Source of the DNA: CAXMMR01 sp963692975
Lineage (GTDB): Bacteria > Pseudomonadota > Alphaproteobacteria > Acetobacterales > Acetobacteraceae
Assembly: GCA_963692975.2 (NCBI GenBank)
Contig: CAXMMR010000031.1
Coordinates: 124,001-188,000 of the forward strand
Direction of reading: 5' to 3'
DNA: 64,000 bases
The notes under the pieces were generated by a model, which saw only the letters and a list, made by a program, of their open reading frames with translations, made no database searches and was not told where the DNA came from. The stretch's first letter is position 1; every line of letters starts with the position of its first letter. A program made the translations under genes and the position numbers. Below are positions 35,201-44,275 of this stretch, piece after piece.

Positions 35201-35355
35201 CGGTGGGCACGCCGGTGTTCGCCGGCATGATCGTCGCCAGCGTGTTCGGCATCTTCCTGATCCCGATGCTGTATGTGGTGTTCGAGGGCTTGCGCGAGCG
35301 CACGGGCCGGCGTTTTGGCGCCAAGACCAGGGAACATGCGGAGGTGGCGGAGTAG
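32209..35355 (+). CDS. RND efflux inner-membrane transporter, HAE-1 family (AcrB-like)
   Basis: 1048-residue proton-driven multidrug pump with the canonical layout: TM1 at residues 10-28, a porter domain (FPNIVPPQVQVSASYPGASA), TM2-6, and a second half with the same plan. The membrane motif with the proton-relay aspartates (GIVVDDAIVVVENCERVIEE) lies in TM4 near residue 407, and the TM10 lysine motif is LIALAAKNGILIVEFA. It is in an operon with the adaptor gene. Substrates unknown. The long open frame on the opposite strand over this gene is a high-GC shadow. Confidence 0.96.
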   Translation: MFSGVFIDRPRLAIVIAVIITIAGLIAMTRIPVAQFPNIVPPQVQVSASYPGASAATVEASVAQPIEAQVVGVDKMLYMQSANGNDGSYTLTVSFALGSDPDIDTVNVNNRVQTALAQLPTEVQQEGLKVQKTSSAILEFVNFYSPDGSLSPLLITNYLTINVIDELSRVPGIGQARLISQQLYSMRIWFDSNRMTNLNVSATDIVNAINTQNTVAPVGRVGARPAAGDQQFQMNVQTTGRLSTAAQFGNIVLRANPDGSVLRVRDVARVELGAQTEDSESRLDGKPSVALQINLSPGANALTTATLVNAKLEQLKARFPHGLETQITYDFTAFVRDTVSEVERTLLEAFILVAVVVFLFLGSLRATLIPVIAVPVSLIGTFAGLLALGYSANTVSLLALVLAVGIVVDDAIVVVENCERVIEEHPDWSPARCAKVAMSEITAPILAISLVLLSVFVPIAFIPGISGQLFRQFAVTISVAMLISALNALTLSPAMCAVFLRHQGPRRGIMARIGRSIDWTRDRYALIVRRLLRFSLAGLVVVALAGLGIFALGGITPSGFLPSEDQGGFFVSAQLPDGASVSRTSEVMRTLERKIAPLPGVQDTFVVVGFSILDSAQEANTGFMFVRLKPFADRTSAQLDVNAVIGRVFGVGAQVRQANVIAFNLPPIIGLSTAGGFTYMLEGLSGQDPQQLASTMGGLIGSANADPKLSRVFSTFTAANPSLFLNIDRVKAQALGLNISDVFTALQATLGGIYVNEFNLYGRVWQVNIEGDALDRSDIPALWRIFIRNNVGQQVPLRSIADLSVVLGPQLITRYNNYRAAQIIGSPGRGQSSGTALTAMAAVSKKTLPKGYTFEWTGTSYQEAAASGQTGIILALALLFAYLFLVGLYESWVIPIPVLLSVSLGVLGSMVGIFIGGLALDIYAQIGLIVLIALAAKNGILIVEFAKDRREEGSSIVEAAVLGAQMRFRAVMMTSIAFVLGLVPLVTATGAAAISRRAVGTPVFAGMIVASVFGIFLIPMLYVVFEGLRERTGRRFGAKTREHAEVAE

Positions 35356-35360
35356 GAAAG

Positions 35361-35475
35361 CGGTTCTTTTTTGAAAAAAAGAACCAAAAAACTTTTGTCC
35401 GTTTGGCGCTTAGCCGGGATGGCATGTGACAGCAGAACAGAAGTTTTTTGCTTCTTTTTTTCAAAAAAGAAGCGC
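35361..35475 (+). repeat. Family B repeat, two arms, forward orientation
   Basis: Left arm GGTTC/GAACC followed by AAAAAACTTTT, a 45-bp spacer ending GTGACAGCAG, and right arm AAGTTTTTT plus GCTTC/GAAGC. It is the best-preserved copy and lies between the efflux gene and the ferredoxin reductase gene. Confidence 0.93.
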
Positions 35476-35532
35476 TGTCTTGCTCTCGTAACGGCCTGAT
35501 CTATCTATGATGTTTACGCCGGAGCGGAGCCG

Positions 35533-36342
35533 ATGCCTGACGCCTTGACTGCTGCCGTTGCCGACACGCCCAAGCACGTCACGGCGGAGACGGTGACCAG
35601 CGTGCATCACTGGACCGACCGGCTGTTCAGTTTCACCACCACGCGCAGCCAGTCGCTGCGCTTCGAGAACGGCCAGTTCGTGATGATCGGGTTGCCGGTG
35701 GACGGCAAGCCGCTGCTGCGCGCCTACAGCATCGCCAGCCCGAACTATGACGACCAGCTTGAATTCCTCAGCATCAAGGTGCCGGACGGGCCGCTCACCT
35801 CGCGCCTTGGCCAGGTCGGCGTCGGCGACACGGTCTATGTCGGGCGCAAGCCGGTGGGCACGCTGCTGCTCCAGAGCGTGCTGCCGGGGCGCAACCTGTA
35901 TCTGCTCTCGACCGGCACCGGGCTCGCGCCGTTCATGAGCCTGATCCGCGACCCGGAGCTGTACGACCGCTTCGAGCGCGTCGTGCTGGTGCATGGCTGC
36001 CGGTTCGCCAGCGAGCTCGCCTATGCCGAATACATCTCCGAGCACCTGCCCCGTCACGAGCTGCTGGGCGACCTCGTGCACGAGAAGCTGCTCTACTACC
36101 CGACGGTGACGCGCGAACGATTCCGCAATGAAGGCCGCATCACCACGCTGATGCGTTCGGGGCAGCTCTATGCCGATCTCGGCCTGCCGGCGATCGATCC
36201 GGCGCTCGACCGCGTGATGATCTGCGGCTCGCAGGAGATGCTGGACGAGCTGAAAACGATGCTGCTCGGCGCCGCGTTCGTCGAGGGGCACAACAATGAG
36301 GCGGGCGCGTTTGTCTACGAAAAGGCGTTTGCTGATAAGTAA
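35533..36342 (+). CDS. fpr: Ferredoxin--NADP+ reductase
   Basis: 269-residue FAD enzyme exchanging electrons between NADPH and ferredoxin or flavodoxin. FAD-binding RAYSIAS (about residue 64), NADP-binding STGTGLAPF, a GCRFASELAY strand, and the C-terminal aromatic-poor end AFVYEKAFADK typical of the bacterial plant-type subclass. The ribosome site is weak. The gene is flanked by a family B repeat upstream and a family A repeat downstream, and is probably its own transcription unit. Confidence 0.93.
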   Translation: MPDALTAAVADTPKHVTAETVTSVHHWTDRLFSFTTTRSQSLRFENGQFVMIGLPVDGKPLLRAYSIASPNYDDQLEFLSIKVPDGPLTSRLGQVGVGDTVYVGRKPVGTLLLQSVLPGRNLYLLSTGTGLAPFMSLIRDPELYDRFERVVLVHGCRFASELAYAEYISEHLPRHELLGDLVHEKLLYYPTVTRERFRNEGRITTLMRSGQLYADLGLPAIDPALDRVMICGSQEMLDELKTMLLGAAFVEGHNNEAGAFVYEKAFADK

Positions 36343-36492
36343 GGCCAGGGGCTTTGCCCCTGGACCCCATTAAAGGCGGAGCCTCTAAAATCCATCCGTG
36401 GGCCAGACTCACCGGGTAAGGCGGCGCTTCGGGGTCGCGGGTCTGGGGGCGCCGCCCCCAGCGGAGTCCAGAGGCAGAGCCTCTGGCCTTCC
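36341..36492 (+). repeat. Family A repeat, complete, forward orientation
   Basis: CCAGGGGC/GCCCCTGG, an imperfect TTAAAGGC/GCCTCTAA stem, spacer, TGGGGGCGCC/GGCGCCCCCA and CCAGAGGC/GCCTCTGG. It lies between fpr and tkt. Confidence 0.9.
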
Positions 36493-36561
36493 CCCCCTTA
36501 AGACTCGCCTAATCCACGGACAAAGCCGAAACTCGCCCCAGCACGGAACGCTGGAGTGTGT

Positions 36562-38676
36562 ATGACCCAACGCTCGCATTTAACCCCTTCCCTCCTGCGC
36601 GCGCCGGATGCCGGCGGCGGTGCGGCGGGTGGTGACATCGACCTGCTGTGCATCGACACCATCCGCACCCTGGCGATGGACGCCGTGCAGAAGGCGAATT
36701 CCGGCCATCCCGGGACGCCGATGGGCCTGGCGCCGGTCGCCTACACGCTGTGGCAGCGGTTCTTGCGCTACGACCCGGAGAAGCCGAACTGGCCGAACCG
36801 GGATCGGTTCGTGCTGTCGGTTGGCCATGCCTCCATGCTGCTGTACTCGCTGATCCATCTAGCGGGGGTGCGCAGCACCAGCGAGGGCGAGGGCGACGAC
36901 GCGCCCGCATTGACCATCGACGACCTCAAGAAGTTCCGCCAGTCCGACAGCAAGACGCCGGGGCATCCCGAGTATCGGATCACCTCGGGGGTGGAGACGA
37001 CGACGGGCCCGCTCGGGCAGGGCTGCGGCAACTCGGTGGGCATGGCGATCGCGGCGAAGCACTATGCGTCGCGCTACAACAAGCCGGGGTTCGAGCTGTT
37101 CGACTGGCACACCTGGGTGCTGTGCGGCGACGGCGACATGATGGAGGGGGTGAGCTCCGAGGCGGCCTCGACGGCGGGGCACCTGAAGCTTGGCAACCTG
37201 ACCTGGATCTACGACAGCAACCACATCACCATCGAGGGCGGCACCGACCTGGCGTTCGACGAGGACGTGCCGGCGCGGTTCGCCGCCTATGGCTGGCACA
37301 CCGAGGTGGTTGAGGACGCCAACGACACCGCGGCGATGGCAGCGGCGCTGGAGCGGGCGCGGGGGGTGACCGACCGGCCGTCCTTCATCATGGTGCACAG
37401 CGTGATCGGGTTCGGCGCGCCGAAAAAGCATGGTACCCGCGAGGCGCATGGCGAGCCGCTCGGCGCCGAGGAGATCCGCGGCGCCAAGCAATCCTATGGC
37501 TGGCCGGAGGACTCCTCGTTCCTGGTGCCGGACGGGGTGTACGACCACTTCAAGCGGGGCGTCGGCGCGCGTGGCGCGCAGCTTCGCCAGGGGTGGGAGG
37601 GGCAGCTGTCGGAGTACCGCAAGTCCTACCCCGAGCTTGCCGCCGAGCTCGACCTGATGCGCGAGCACGACCTGCCGGAGGGGTGGGACGCGGACATCCC
37701 GACCTGGGAGGCCGACGCCAAGGGCGTCGCCTCGCGCGACAGCTCGCAGAAGGTGCTGAACGCGATCGCTCAGCGCGTGCCATGGCTGATGGGCGGTGCG
37801 GCGGATTTGTCGCCCTCGACCAAGAGCGACCTGAAGTTCGAGGGCGCGGGCAGCTTCGAGCCGGACAACTATGCCGGCCGCAACATGCATTTCGGCATTC
37901 GCGAGCATGCGATGGGGTCGATCTGCAACGGCATGGCGACCACGGCGCTGCGGCCGTACGGCTCGGGCTTCCTGATCTTCAGCGACTACATGAAGGCGCC
38001 GATCCGGCTCTCCGCGATCATGGAGCTGCCGGTCATCTACATCTTCACGCATGACAGCATCGGCGTCGGCGAAGACGGGCCGACGCATCAGCCGATCGAG
38101 CAACTGGTGGCGCTGCGGGCGGTGCCGGGGCTCGCTCTGTTCCGTCCGGCGGACGCCAACGAGGTCGCCGAGGCATGGCGGGTGATCATGCCGATGAAGG
38201 AGAAGCCGGCGGTGCTGGCGCTGTCGCGGCAGGCGCTGCCGACCATCGACCGGACGAAGTATGCCTCCGCCAAGGGTGTGGCACGCGGCGGCTACATCCT
38301 GGGCGATTGCGAGGGCGAGCCGCAGGTGATCCTGATCGCGACCGGCAGCGAGGTGCACCTGATCATCGCGGCGCACGAGACGCTGCAGCAGGAGGGCATT
38401 CGCAGCCGCATCGTCTCGATGCCGAGTTTTGATCTCTTCGAGGAGCAGGACGAGGCCTACCGGCAGAGCGTGTTGCCGAACCATATTGGCGCGCGCGTCG
38501 CCGTCGAGCAGGCGGCGGCGACCGGGTGGGACCGCTATGTCGGGCTGACCGGGTCGATCATCGCGATGAAGAGCTTCGGCGCTTCGGCGCCGCTGAAGGA
38601 CCTGCTGACGAAGTTCGGCTTCACCGCCGAGGCGGTGACCGAGGCGGCGCGCAAGCAGGTTGCCGCAGCGACCTAG
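36562..38676 (+). CDS. tkt: Transketolase
   Basis: Thiamine-diphosphate enzyme of the non-oxidative pentose phosphate pathway, 704 residues. Conserved ANSGHPGTPMG, the ThDP/metal motif GDGDMMEGVSSEA, a histidine-rich catalytic region and the EGPTHQPIE-like GEDGPTHQPIEQL segment with LRPxAD (LFRPADANE). A GGAG ribosome site is present just before the ATG. It is the first gene of a carbon-metabolism cluster running to gntK. Confidence 0.97.
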   Translation: MTQRSHLTPSLLRAPDAGGGAAGGDIDLLCIDTIRTLAMDAVQKANSGHPGTPMGLAPVAYTLWQRFLRYDPEKPNWPNRDRFVLSVGHASMLLYSLIHLAGVRSTSEGEGDDAPALTIDDLKKFRQSDSKTPGHPEYRITSGVETTTGPLGQGCGNSVGMAIAAKHYASRYNKPGFELFDWHTWVLCGDGDMMEGVSSEAASTAGHLKLGNLTWIYDSNHITIEGGTDLAFDEDVPARFAAYGWHTEVVEDANDTAAMAAALERARGVTDRPSFIMVHSVIGFGAPKKHGTREAHGEPLGAEEIRGAKQSYGWPEDSSFLVPDGVYDHFKRGVGARGAQLRQGWEGQLSEYRKSYPELAAELDLMREHDLPEGWDADIPTWEADAKGVASRDSSQKVLNAIAQRVPWLMGGAADLSPSTKSDLKFEGAGSFEPDNYAGRNMHFGIREHAMGSICNGMATTALRPYGSGFLIFSDYMKAPIRLSAIMELPVIYIFTHDSIGVGEDGPTHQPIEQLVALRAVPGLALFRPADANEVAEAWRVIMPMKEKPAVLALSRQALPTIDRTKYASAKGVARGGYILGDCEGEPQVILIATGSEVHLIIAAHETLQQEGIRSRIVSMPSFDLFEEQDEAYRQSVLPNHIGARVAVEQAAATGWDRYVGLTGSIIAMKSFGASAPLKDLLTKFGFTAEAVTEAARKQVAAAT

Positions 38677-38728
38677 GACGGATCAGTCCGGCCCGCCCTG
38701 GCGGCGCGGCGGACGGGAGACAGCACGC

Positions 38729-41620
38729 ATGGACAGCATTCAGACATCGGCAGAGACCGGCAGCGGCGTCGACGGCGCCAGCGAGCAGAGCCCGCTCAAG
38801 CAACTTGAGACGTTCCATCAATCGCCCTGGCTCGACTTCATCCGGCGCGGCTTCATCGCCGACGGCAGCCTGAAGAAGCTGGTCGAGGAGGACGGGCTGA
38901 AGGGGGTGACCTCGAACCCGTCGATCTTCGAGAAGGCGATGGGGTCCGGCGGCGATTACGACGACCAGTTCAAGCAACTCGCCGGCGACGGCAAGCACGA
39001 TGCGCAGTCGATCTACGAGACGATGGCGGTGGCCGACATTCAGCATGCGACCGAGGTGCTGAAGCCGGTATACGACGCGACGGAAGGGCTGGACGGCTAT
39101 GTGAGCCTCGAGGTGTCGCCCTACCTGGCGCTCAAGACCGAGGACACGATCACCGAGGCGCGGCGGCTCTGGGCGTGGGTTGATCGGCCGAACCTGATGG
39201 TCAAGGTGCCCGGCACGAAGGAGGGCACGCCGGCAATCCGTCAGCTGATTGAGGAGGGGCTGTCGATCAACGTGACGCTGCTGTTCTCCCAGAAGGCGTA
39301 TCGCGATGTCGCGATGGCCTATGTCGAGGGGCTGGAGGCGCGGGCGGCGAAGGGCGAGGACATCAGCCGTATCGGCTCGGTGGCCAGCTTCTTCGTCAGC
39401 CGGATCGACGGCGTGATCGACAAGAAGATCGATGCGCGCCTGGCGGCCGGCGACAAGGACGAGGCGGACCTCAAGCGGGTGCGCGGCAAGGTGGCAATCG
39501 CCAATGCGCGCATGGCCTATCAGTGGTATCTGGAGTTCGTCGGCTCCGACCGTTGGAAGACGCTCGCGGCCAAGGGTGCGAACCCGCAGCGGCTGCTATG
39601 GGCCAGCACCGGCACCAAGGACAAGGCGTATAGCGACGTGCTGTATGTCGACGAGCTGATCGGCGCCGACACGGTCAACACCATTCCGCCGGCGACGATG
39701 GACGCGTTTCGCGACCATGGCCATCCGCGCGCCTCGCTGACCGAGGACATCGACGGCGCGCGCGACGTGCTGGCAACGGCCGAGCGGCTCGGGCTTGACC
39801 TTGAGGGTGTTGCGCACGGCCTGGTTCAGGACGGTGTGAAGCTGTTCGCCGAGGCGGCCGATGCGCTGCTCGGGGCGGTCGCGACCAAGCAGGTGACGCT
39901 GCTCGGCAGCAGGGCGGCGTCGGTCAAGATAACACTGCCGGAGACGCTGAAGACGGCTTACGACGCCGAGCTCAACAGCTGGCGTGCGGCGGGCAAGGTG
40001 CGCGACCTGTGGGCGCGCGACGCCAAGCTCTGGACCGGCGAGGACGAGGGCAAGTGGCTGGCCTGGCTCGACATCGTCGGCGAGCGCACCGAGCATGTCG
40101 ACGAGCTGCTGGCGTTCCAGGACGAGGTGAAGGCCGAGGGCTTCACCCACGTGCTGCTGCTCGGCATGGGCGGCTCCAGCCTCGGACCGGAGGTGATCGG
40201 CCAGACGTTCGGCCATCGCGGCGGCTGGCCTGAGCTGCACGTGCTGGACAGCACCGACCCGCAGCAGATTGCAACCTTCGAGGGCCGCGTCGACCTCGCC
40301 AAGACTTTGGTGATCGTGTCCAGCAAGTCGGGCGGGACGCTCGAGCCGAATATTCTGAAGGCGTATTTTTTCGACCGGATGCAGAAGGCTGTTGGCGAGG
40401 CCGAAGCAGGCAAGCACTTTGTTGCCGTGACCGACCCTGGCTCGCACATGCAGCAGGTGGCCGAGCGGGACGGGTTCCGGCACATCTTCTATGGCGACAA
40501 GGGGATCGGCGGGCGCTACTCGGTGCTGTCCAATTTCGGCCTGGTGCCGGCCGCGGCGGCGGGGCTCGACATCAAGCAGTTCCTGCTTGGCGCGATGCGC
40601 ATGGTGACCGCCTGCAGCGCCGGCACGCCGCCCGCCGCCAATCCCGGGGTGCAGCTTGGCGTGCTGCTCGGCGTTGCGGCCAAGGCGGGACGCGACAAGG
40701 TGACGATCGTCGCCTCGCCTGGCATCGTCGACCTGGGCGCTTGGCTTGAGCAGCTGCTGGCGGAGAGCACGGGCAAGCAGGGGCATGGCATCATCCCCGT
40801 CGACGGCGAGACGCCGGCGGCGGCCGATCGTTACGGTGACGACCGGCTGTTCGCCTACCTGGTGCTGCGCGACGATGTCGACGCCGCGCAGGACGCCGCC
40901 ATAATGGCGCTGGAGAAGGCGGGGCAGCCGGTGGTGCGCGTCGGCATCGATGGGCACGGCGAGATCTCGCAGCAATTCTTCCTGTGGGAGTTCGCAACCG
41001 CAGTCGCCGGCAGCGTGATCGGCATCAACGCCTTTAATCAGCCTGACGTCGAGGCGAGCAAGATCGAGACCAAGAAGCTGACCGATGCCTACACGCAGTC
41101 CGGCAGCCTGCCGGCCGAGACGCCGTTTGCGACCTATGACGGGGTTGCTCTTTACGCCGACGAGACGAACGCGGCGGCACTGCGCGCGGATGGGCTGGAC
41201 GCGGTGATCGCCAAGCACCTGGCGCGTGCCGGTGCGGGCGACTACGTGGCGTTCGTCGCCTATATCGAGCGCAATGCGGCGCACTTGCATTGGCTGCAGT
41301 CGGCGCGGCTGGCGGTGCGCGACGCCAAGCACGTGGCGACGGTCGCCGAAATCGGGCCGCGCTTCCTGCACTCGACCGGGCAGGCCTACAAGGGCGGGCC
41401 GAACAGCGGCGTGTTCCTGCAGATCACCGCCGACGACGCGGCCGACCTGCCGGTGCCGGGCGAGCGATACACGTTTGGTGTCGTCAAGGCGGCGCAGGCG
41501 CGTGGCGACTTCGACGTTTTGGCGGAGCGCGGACGCCGGGCGCTCCGGGCCCATGTTACGGGCGACCTTGGCGCCGGGCTGAACCGGCTTGCTGACGCGG
41601 TGCGTGCCGCGCTCAAGTAA
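38729..41620 (+). CDS. Bifunctional transaldolase / glucose-6-phosphate isomerase
   Basis: Fused 963-residue enzyme. The transaldolase half (about 1-370) shows GVTSNPSIFEKA, the Schiff-base lysine in NLMVKVPGTKEG and TSVASFFVSRIDGVID-like SVASFFVSRID. The isomerase half (about 400-963) shows LLGMGGSSLGPEV, the phosphosugar-binding SSKSGGTLEPN and a FASH-type catalytic region further on. Both activities interconvert sugar phosphates at the F6P/G6P node, so the fusion links transaldolase output to zwf. This fused form is characteristic of acetic-acid and some other bacteria. GGGAGA ribosome site present. Confidence 0.94.
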   Translation: MDSIQTSAETGSGVDGASEQSPLKQLETFHQSPWLDFIRRGFIADGSLKKLVEEDGLKGVTSNPSIFEKAMGSGGDYDDQFKQLAGDGKHDAQSIYETMAVADIQHATEVLKPVYDATEGLDGYVSLEVSPYLALKTEDTITEARRLWAWVDRPNLMVKVPGTKEGTPAIRQLIEEGLSINVTLLFSQKAYRDVAMAYVEGLEARAAKGEDISRIGSVASFFVSRIDGVIDKKIDARLAAGDKDEADLKRVRGKVAIANARMAYQWYLEFVGSDRWKTLAAKGANPQRLLWASTGTKDKAYSDVLYVDELIGADTVNTIPPATMDAFRDHGHPRASLTEDIDGARDVLATAERLGLDLEGVAHGLVQDGVKLFAEAADALLGAVATKQVTLLGSRAASVKITLPETLKTAYDAELNSWRAAGKVRDLWARDAKLWTGEDEGKWLAWLDIVGERTEHVDELLAFQDEVKAEGFTHVLLLGMGGSSLGPEVIGQTFGHRGGWPELHVLDSTDPQQIATFEGRVDLAKTLVIVSSKSGGTLEPNILKAYFFDRMQKAVGEAEAGKHFVAVTDPGSHMQQVAERDGFRHIFYGDKGIGGRYSVLSNFGLVPAAAAGLDIKQFLLGAMRMVTACSAGTPPAANPGVQLGVLLGVAAKAGRDKVTIVASPGIVDLGAWLEQLLAESTGKQGHGIIPVDGETPAAADRYGDDRLFAYLVLRDDVDAAQDAAIMALEKAGQPVVRVGIDGHGEISQQFFLWEFATAVAGSVIGINAFNQPDVEASKIETKKLTDAYTQSGSLPAETPFATYDGVALYADETNAAALRADGLDAVIAKHLARAGAGDYVAFVAYIERNAAHLHWLQSARLAVRDAKHVATVAEIGPRFLHSTGQAYKGGPNSGVFLQITADDAADLPVPGERYTFGVVKAAQARGDFDVLAERGRRALRAHVTGDLGAGLNRLADAVRAALK

Positions 41621-41627
41621 GGTAGAG

Positions 41628-41724
41628 CGCTTATTTTTTTAAAAAAAGAAGCAAAAAACTTCTGTCCATCTGGTCCGCGTCAAACTGATAAAAGTTTTTT
41701 GGTTCTTTTTTTCAAAAAAGAACG
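41628..41724 (-). repeat. Family B repeat, two arms, reverse orientation
   Basis: Left arm is a worn GCTTC-type stem (GCTTATTTT/AAAAGAAGC) then AAAAAACTT. The spacer is only about 27 bp, shorter than usual, and the right arm is AAAAGTTTTTT plus GGTTC/GAACG. It lies inside the pentose-phosphate cluster, between tal-pgi and gnd. Confidence 0.88.
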
Positions 41725-41749
41725 CCTTGCTTTCTTTGGAGCTTAGCAC

Positions 41750-42727
41750 ATGGAACTCGGCGTAATTGGCCTCGGCCGGATGGGTGGCAACATCGCGTTG
41801 CGGCTGATGCGCAGCAAGCACTCCACGGTCGTCTTCGACGCGAGCGCTGACGCGGTCAAGAAGATTGCAGCCAGTGGCGGCCAGGGTGTGGACAGCATCG
41901 GCGCGATGGTGGCCGCGCTCGCCAAGCCGCGCGCGGTGTGGGTGATGCTGCCGGCGGGCAAGATCACCGAGGAGGCGATTGACACGTTGTCCGGCCTGCT
42001 GGAGGCGGGCGACACGGTGATCGACGGCGGCAACACGTTTTACAAGGACGATATCCGGCGGGCCAAGGCGCTGCGCGAGAAAGGCATCAACTATGTCGAC
42101 GTCGGAACGTCTGGCGGGGTTTGGGGGCTGCAGCGCGGCTACTGCATGATGATCGGCGGGCCGGACGAGACGGTGCAGCGGCTGGACCCGATCTTCGCGA
42201 CGCTGGCGCCGGGCGTGGGCAACATCGACAAGACCGAGGAGCGGCAGGATTGCGATCCGCGGCCTGAGCAGGGCTACATGTATTGTGGGCCGGCGGGTGC
42301 CGGGCACTTCGTCAAGATGGTTCATAACGGCATCGAGTACGGCATGATGCAGGCTTATGCCGAGGGTTTCGACGTGCTGAAGAACAAGGCCTCGGCGGCG
42401 CTGGCCGAGGACGAGCGCTTTACCCTCGACATCGCCGACGTGGCCGAAGTCTGGCGCCGCGGCAGCGTCATCTCGTCGTGGCTGCTGGACCTGACCGCGG
42501 CGGCGCTGGCGGAGAACGAGACGCTGAGCAACTACTCCGGCGAGGTGTCCGACAGCGGCGAGGGGCGCTGGACGGTGGAGGCGGCGATCGAGGAGGCGGT
42601 GCCGGTGCCGGTGCTCTCCGCCTCGCTGTTCGCGCGCTTCCGCAGCCGCAGCGGCAACACCTTCGGCGAGAAGCTGCTCTCCGCCATGCGCTTCAAGTTC
42701 GGCGGCCACGTCGAGCCGAAGGCCTGA
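41750..42727 (+). CDS. gnd: 6-phosphogluconate dehydrogenase, decarboxylating
   Basis: 325-residue short-form enzyme (probably NAD-preferring, as in Gluconobacter-type homologues), oxidising 6-phosphogluconate to ribulose-5-phosphate and CO2. Rossmann motif GLGRMGGN at the N-terminus, substrate segment DVGTSGGVWGLQRGYCMMIGG and catalytic GHFVKMVHNGIEYGMMQAYAEG with the conserved lysine. Zwf starts four bases after the stop. Confidence 0.95.
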   Translation: MELGVIGLGRMGGNIALRLMRSKHSTVVFDASADAVKKIAASGGQGVDSIGAMVAALAKPRAVWVMLPAGKITEEAIDTLSGLLEAGDTVIDGGNTFYKDDIRRAKALREKGINYVDVGTSGGVWGLQRGYCMMIGGPDETVQRLDPIFATLAPGVGNIDKTEERQDCDPRPEQGYMYCGPAGAGHFVKMVHNGIEYGMMQAYAEGFDVLKNKASAALAEDERFTLDIADVAEVWRRGSVISSWLLDLTAAALAENETLSNYSGEVSDSGEGRWTVEAAIEEAVPVPVLSASLFARFRSRSGNTFGEKLLSAMRFKFGGHVEPKA

Positions 42728-42730
42728 TGC

Positions 42731-44275
42731 ATGGAGGGGTTGTCTGGCCTTCCGCTGGCGGCGGACCCGGCTGAGCTTAGCCTCGCCGCGACCGCGCCGG
42801 CCTGCAGCATCGTCATCTTCGGCGCCGCCGGCGACTTGACGCGGCGGTTGCTGATGCCGGCGATCTACAATCTGCGCGTCGCCGGGCTGCTGCCGGACAG
42901 CTTCCGGGTGATCGGCGTCGACCGGGTGGACGAGCCGGACGAGGCGTTTCGCGACCGGTTAAGCGAGACGATGCAGCATTTCGTCGCCGAGCGCGCCAAA
43001 AAGGCGGTGCCGCTCGACCATGCGGCCTGGGAGTGGCTGCGCGGCCGCATCAGCTACGCGCAGGGCGACTTCGACGACCCGGCGACATATGAGCGGCTGA
43101 CCGAGCGGCTTGGCGACGGCGCTTGCTCGGCGGTGTTCTATCTCGCCGTGGCCGACCGTTTCTTCGCCTCGATCGTCGAGCGGCTGTCCGAGGCGTCGCT
43201 CACGGCGGAGAGTCCGGGCTGCTTTCGGCGCGTCGTTGTCGAGAAACCGTTCGGGCATGATCTCGCCTCGGCGCGGGCGCTCAACGCGCGGCTGTTGCGG
43301 GTGCTTGACGAGGGCCAGATCTTTCGCATCGACCACTATCTCGGCAAGGAGACGGTGCAGAACATCCTGGCGCTGCGGTTTTCCAACGGGTTGTTCGAGC
43401 CGATCTGGAAGCGCGACAACATCGACCATGTGCAGATCACGGTGGCCGAGACGGTTGGCGTCGAGCGGCGCGGCAAATTCTACGAGAGCGCCGGCGCGCT
43501 GCGCGACATGGTGCCGAACCACATCTTCCAGCTGCTTTCGATGGTGGCCATGGAGGCGCCGACCTCGTTCGATGCCGACGCGGTGCGCGACGAGCGCTCC
43601 AAGGTGCTGAACGCGGTGCACCCGCTCGGCGAGCGCGAGGCGTTGCGCCAGGTCATCCGCGGCCAGTATCGCGCCGGCGTTCTCGGCGGCGAGATGCTGC
43701 CGGGCTATCGCAGCGAGCCGGACATCGACCCGAACTCCAGCACCGAGACCTTCGTCGCCCTTAAGCTCGGCATTGATAACTGGCGCTGGGCCGGGGTGCC
43801 GTTCTACATCCGCACCGGCAAGCGGCTGGCGCAGCGCAAGAGCGAGATCGCCATCCACTTCAAGCAGGCGCCGTTTGCGCTGTTTCGCGACACGCCGGTC
43901 GACAAGCTCGCCGCCAACGTGCTGGTGCTGCACATCCAGCCGCAGGAGAGCGTGTCGCTGCAGTTCAGCGCCAAGGTGCCGGGGCCGACGGTGCGGCTCG
44001 GCGGCGTGCGGATGGACTTCAACTACGAGGACTATTTCAACGCCGGGCCGAGCACCGGCTACGAGACGCTGCTCTATGACTGCCTGATCGGCGACGCGAC
44101 GCTGTTCCAGCGCGCCGACAACGTCGAGGCCGGCTGGCGCATCGTGCAGCCGGCGCTGGACGCCTGGGAGGCAGGGCACATCCACGTCCACCCGTATGCC
44201 GTCGGCAGCGCCGGGCCGGCCAAGGCGGACGCGCTGCTGGCGGAGGATGGCCGCCACTGGCGGCGGCTCGGCTGA
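42731..44275 (+). CDS. zwf: Glucose-6-phosphate 1-dehydrogenase
   Basis: First enzyme of the oxidative pentose phosphate pathway, 514 residues. N-terminal nucleotide-binding GAAGDLTRRLLMPA, the active-site signature RIDHYLGKE (about residue 198) with the catalytic histidine, and EKPFGHDL. Its TGA overlaps the next ATG (TGATG). Co-location with pgl, gnd and rpiA supports a route from G6P to ribose-5-phosphate and NAD(P)H. Confidence 0.97.
   Translation: MEGLSGLPLAADPAELSLAATAPACSIVIFGAAGDLTRRLLMPAIYNLRVAGLLPDSFRVIGVDRVDEPDEAFRDRLSETMQHFVAERAKKAVPLDHAAWEWLRGRISYAQGDFDDPATYERLTERLGDGACSAVFYLAVADRFFASIVERLSEASLTAESPGCFRRVVVEKPFGHDLASARALNARLLRVLDEGQIFRIDHYLGKETVQNILALRFSNGLFEPIWKRDNIDHVQITVAETVGVERRGKFYESAGALRDMVPNHIFQLLSMVAMEAPTSFDADAVRDERSKVLNAVHPLGEREALRQVIRGQYRAGVLGGEMLPGYRSEPDIDPNSSTETFVALKLGIDNWRWAGVPFYIRTGKRLAQRKSEIAIHFKQAPFALFRDTPVDKLAANVLVLHIQPQESVSLQFSAKVPGPTVRLGGVRMDFNYEDYFNAGPSTGYETLLYDCLIGDATLFQRADNVEAGWRIVQPALDAWEAGHIHVHPYAVGSAGPAKADALLAEDGRHWRRLG

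Noticed and set aside
32215..35337. Open frame of over 1000 codons on the minus strand opposite the RND pump
   Set aside because: Composition is His/Asp/Arg/Gln-rich with no fold pattern. It mirrors the third-position GC bias of the real gene on the plus strand.
35361..35475. Family B hairpins as ordinary intrinsic terminators
   Set aside because: After the stem the transcript would have A-runs rather than U-runs in one direction, some copies lie between divergent starts, and others are within coding sequence. A termination role may exist for some copies but does not explain the family.
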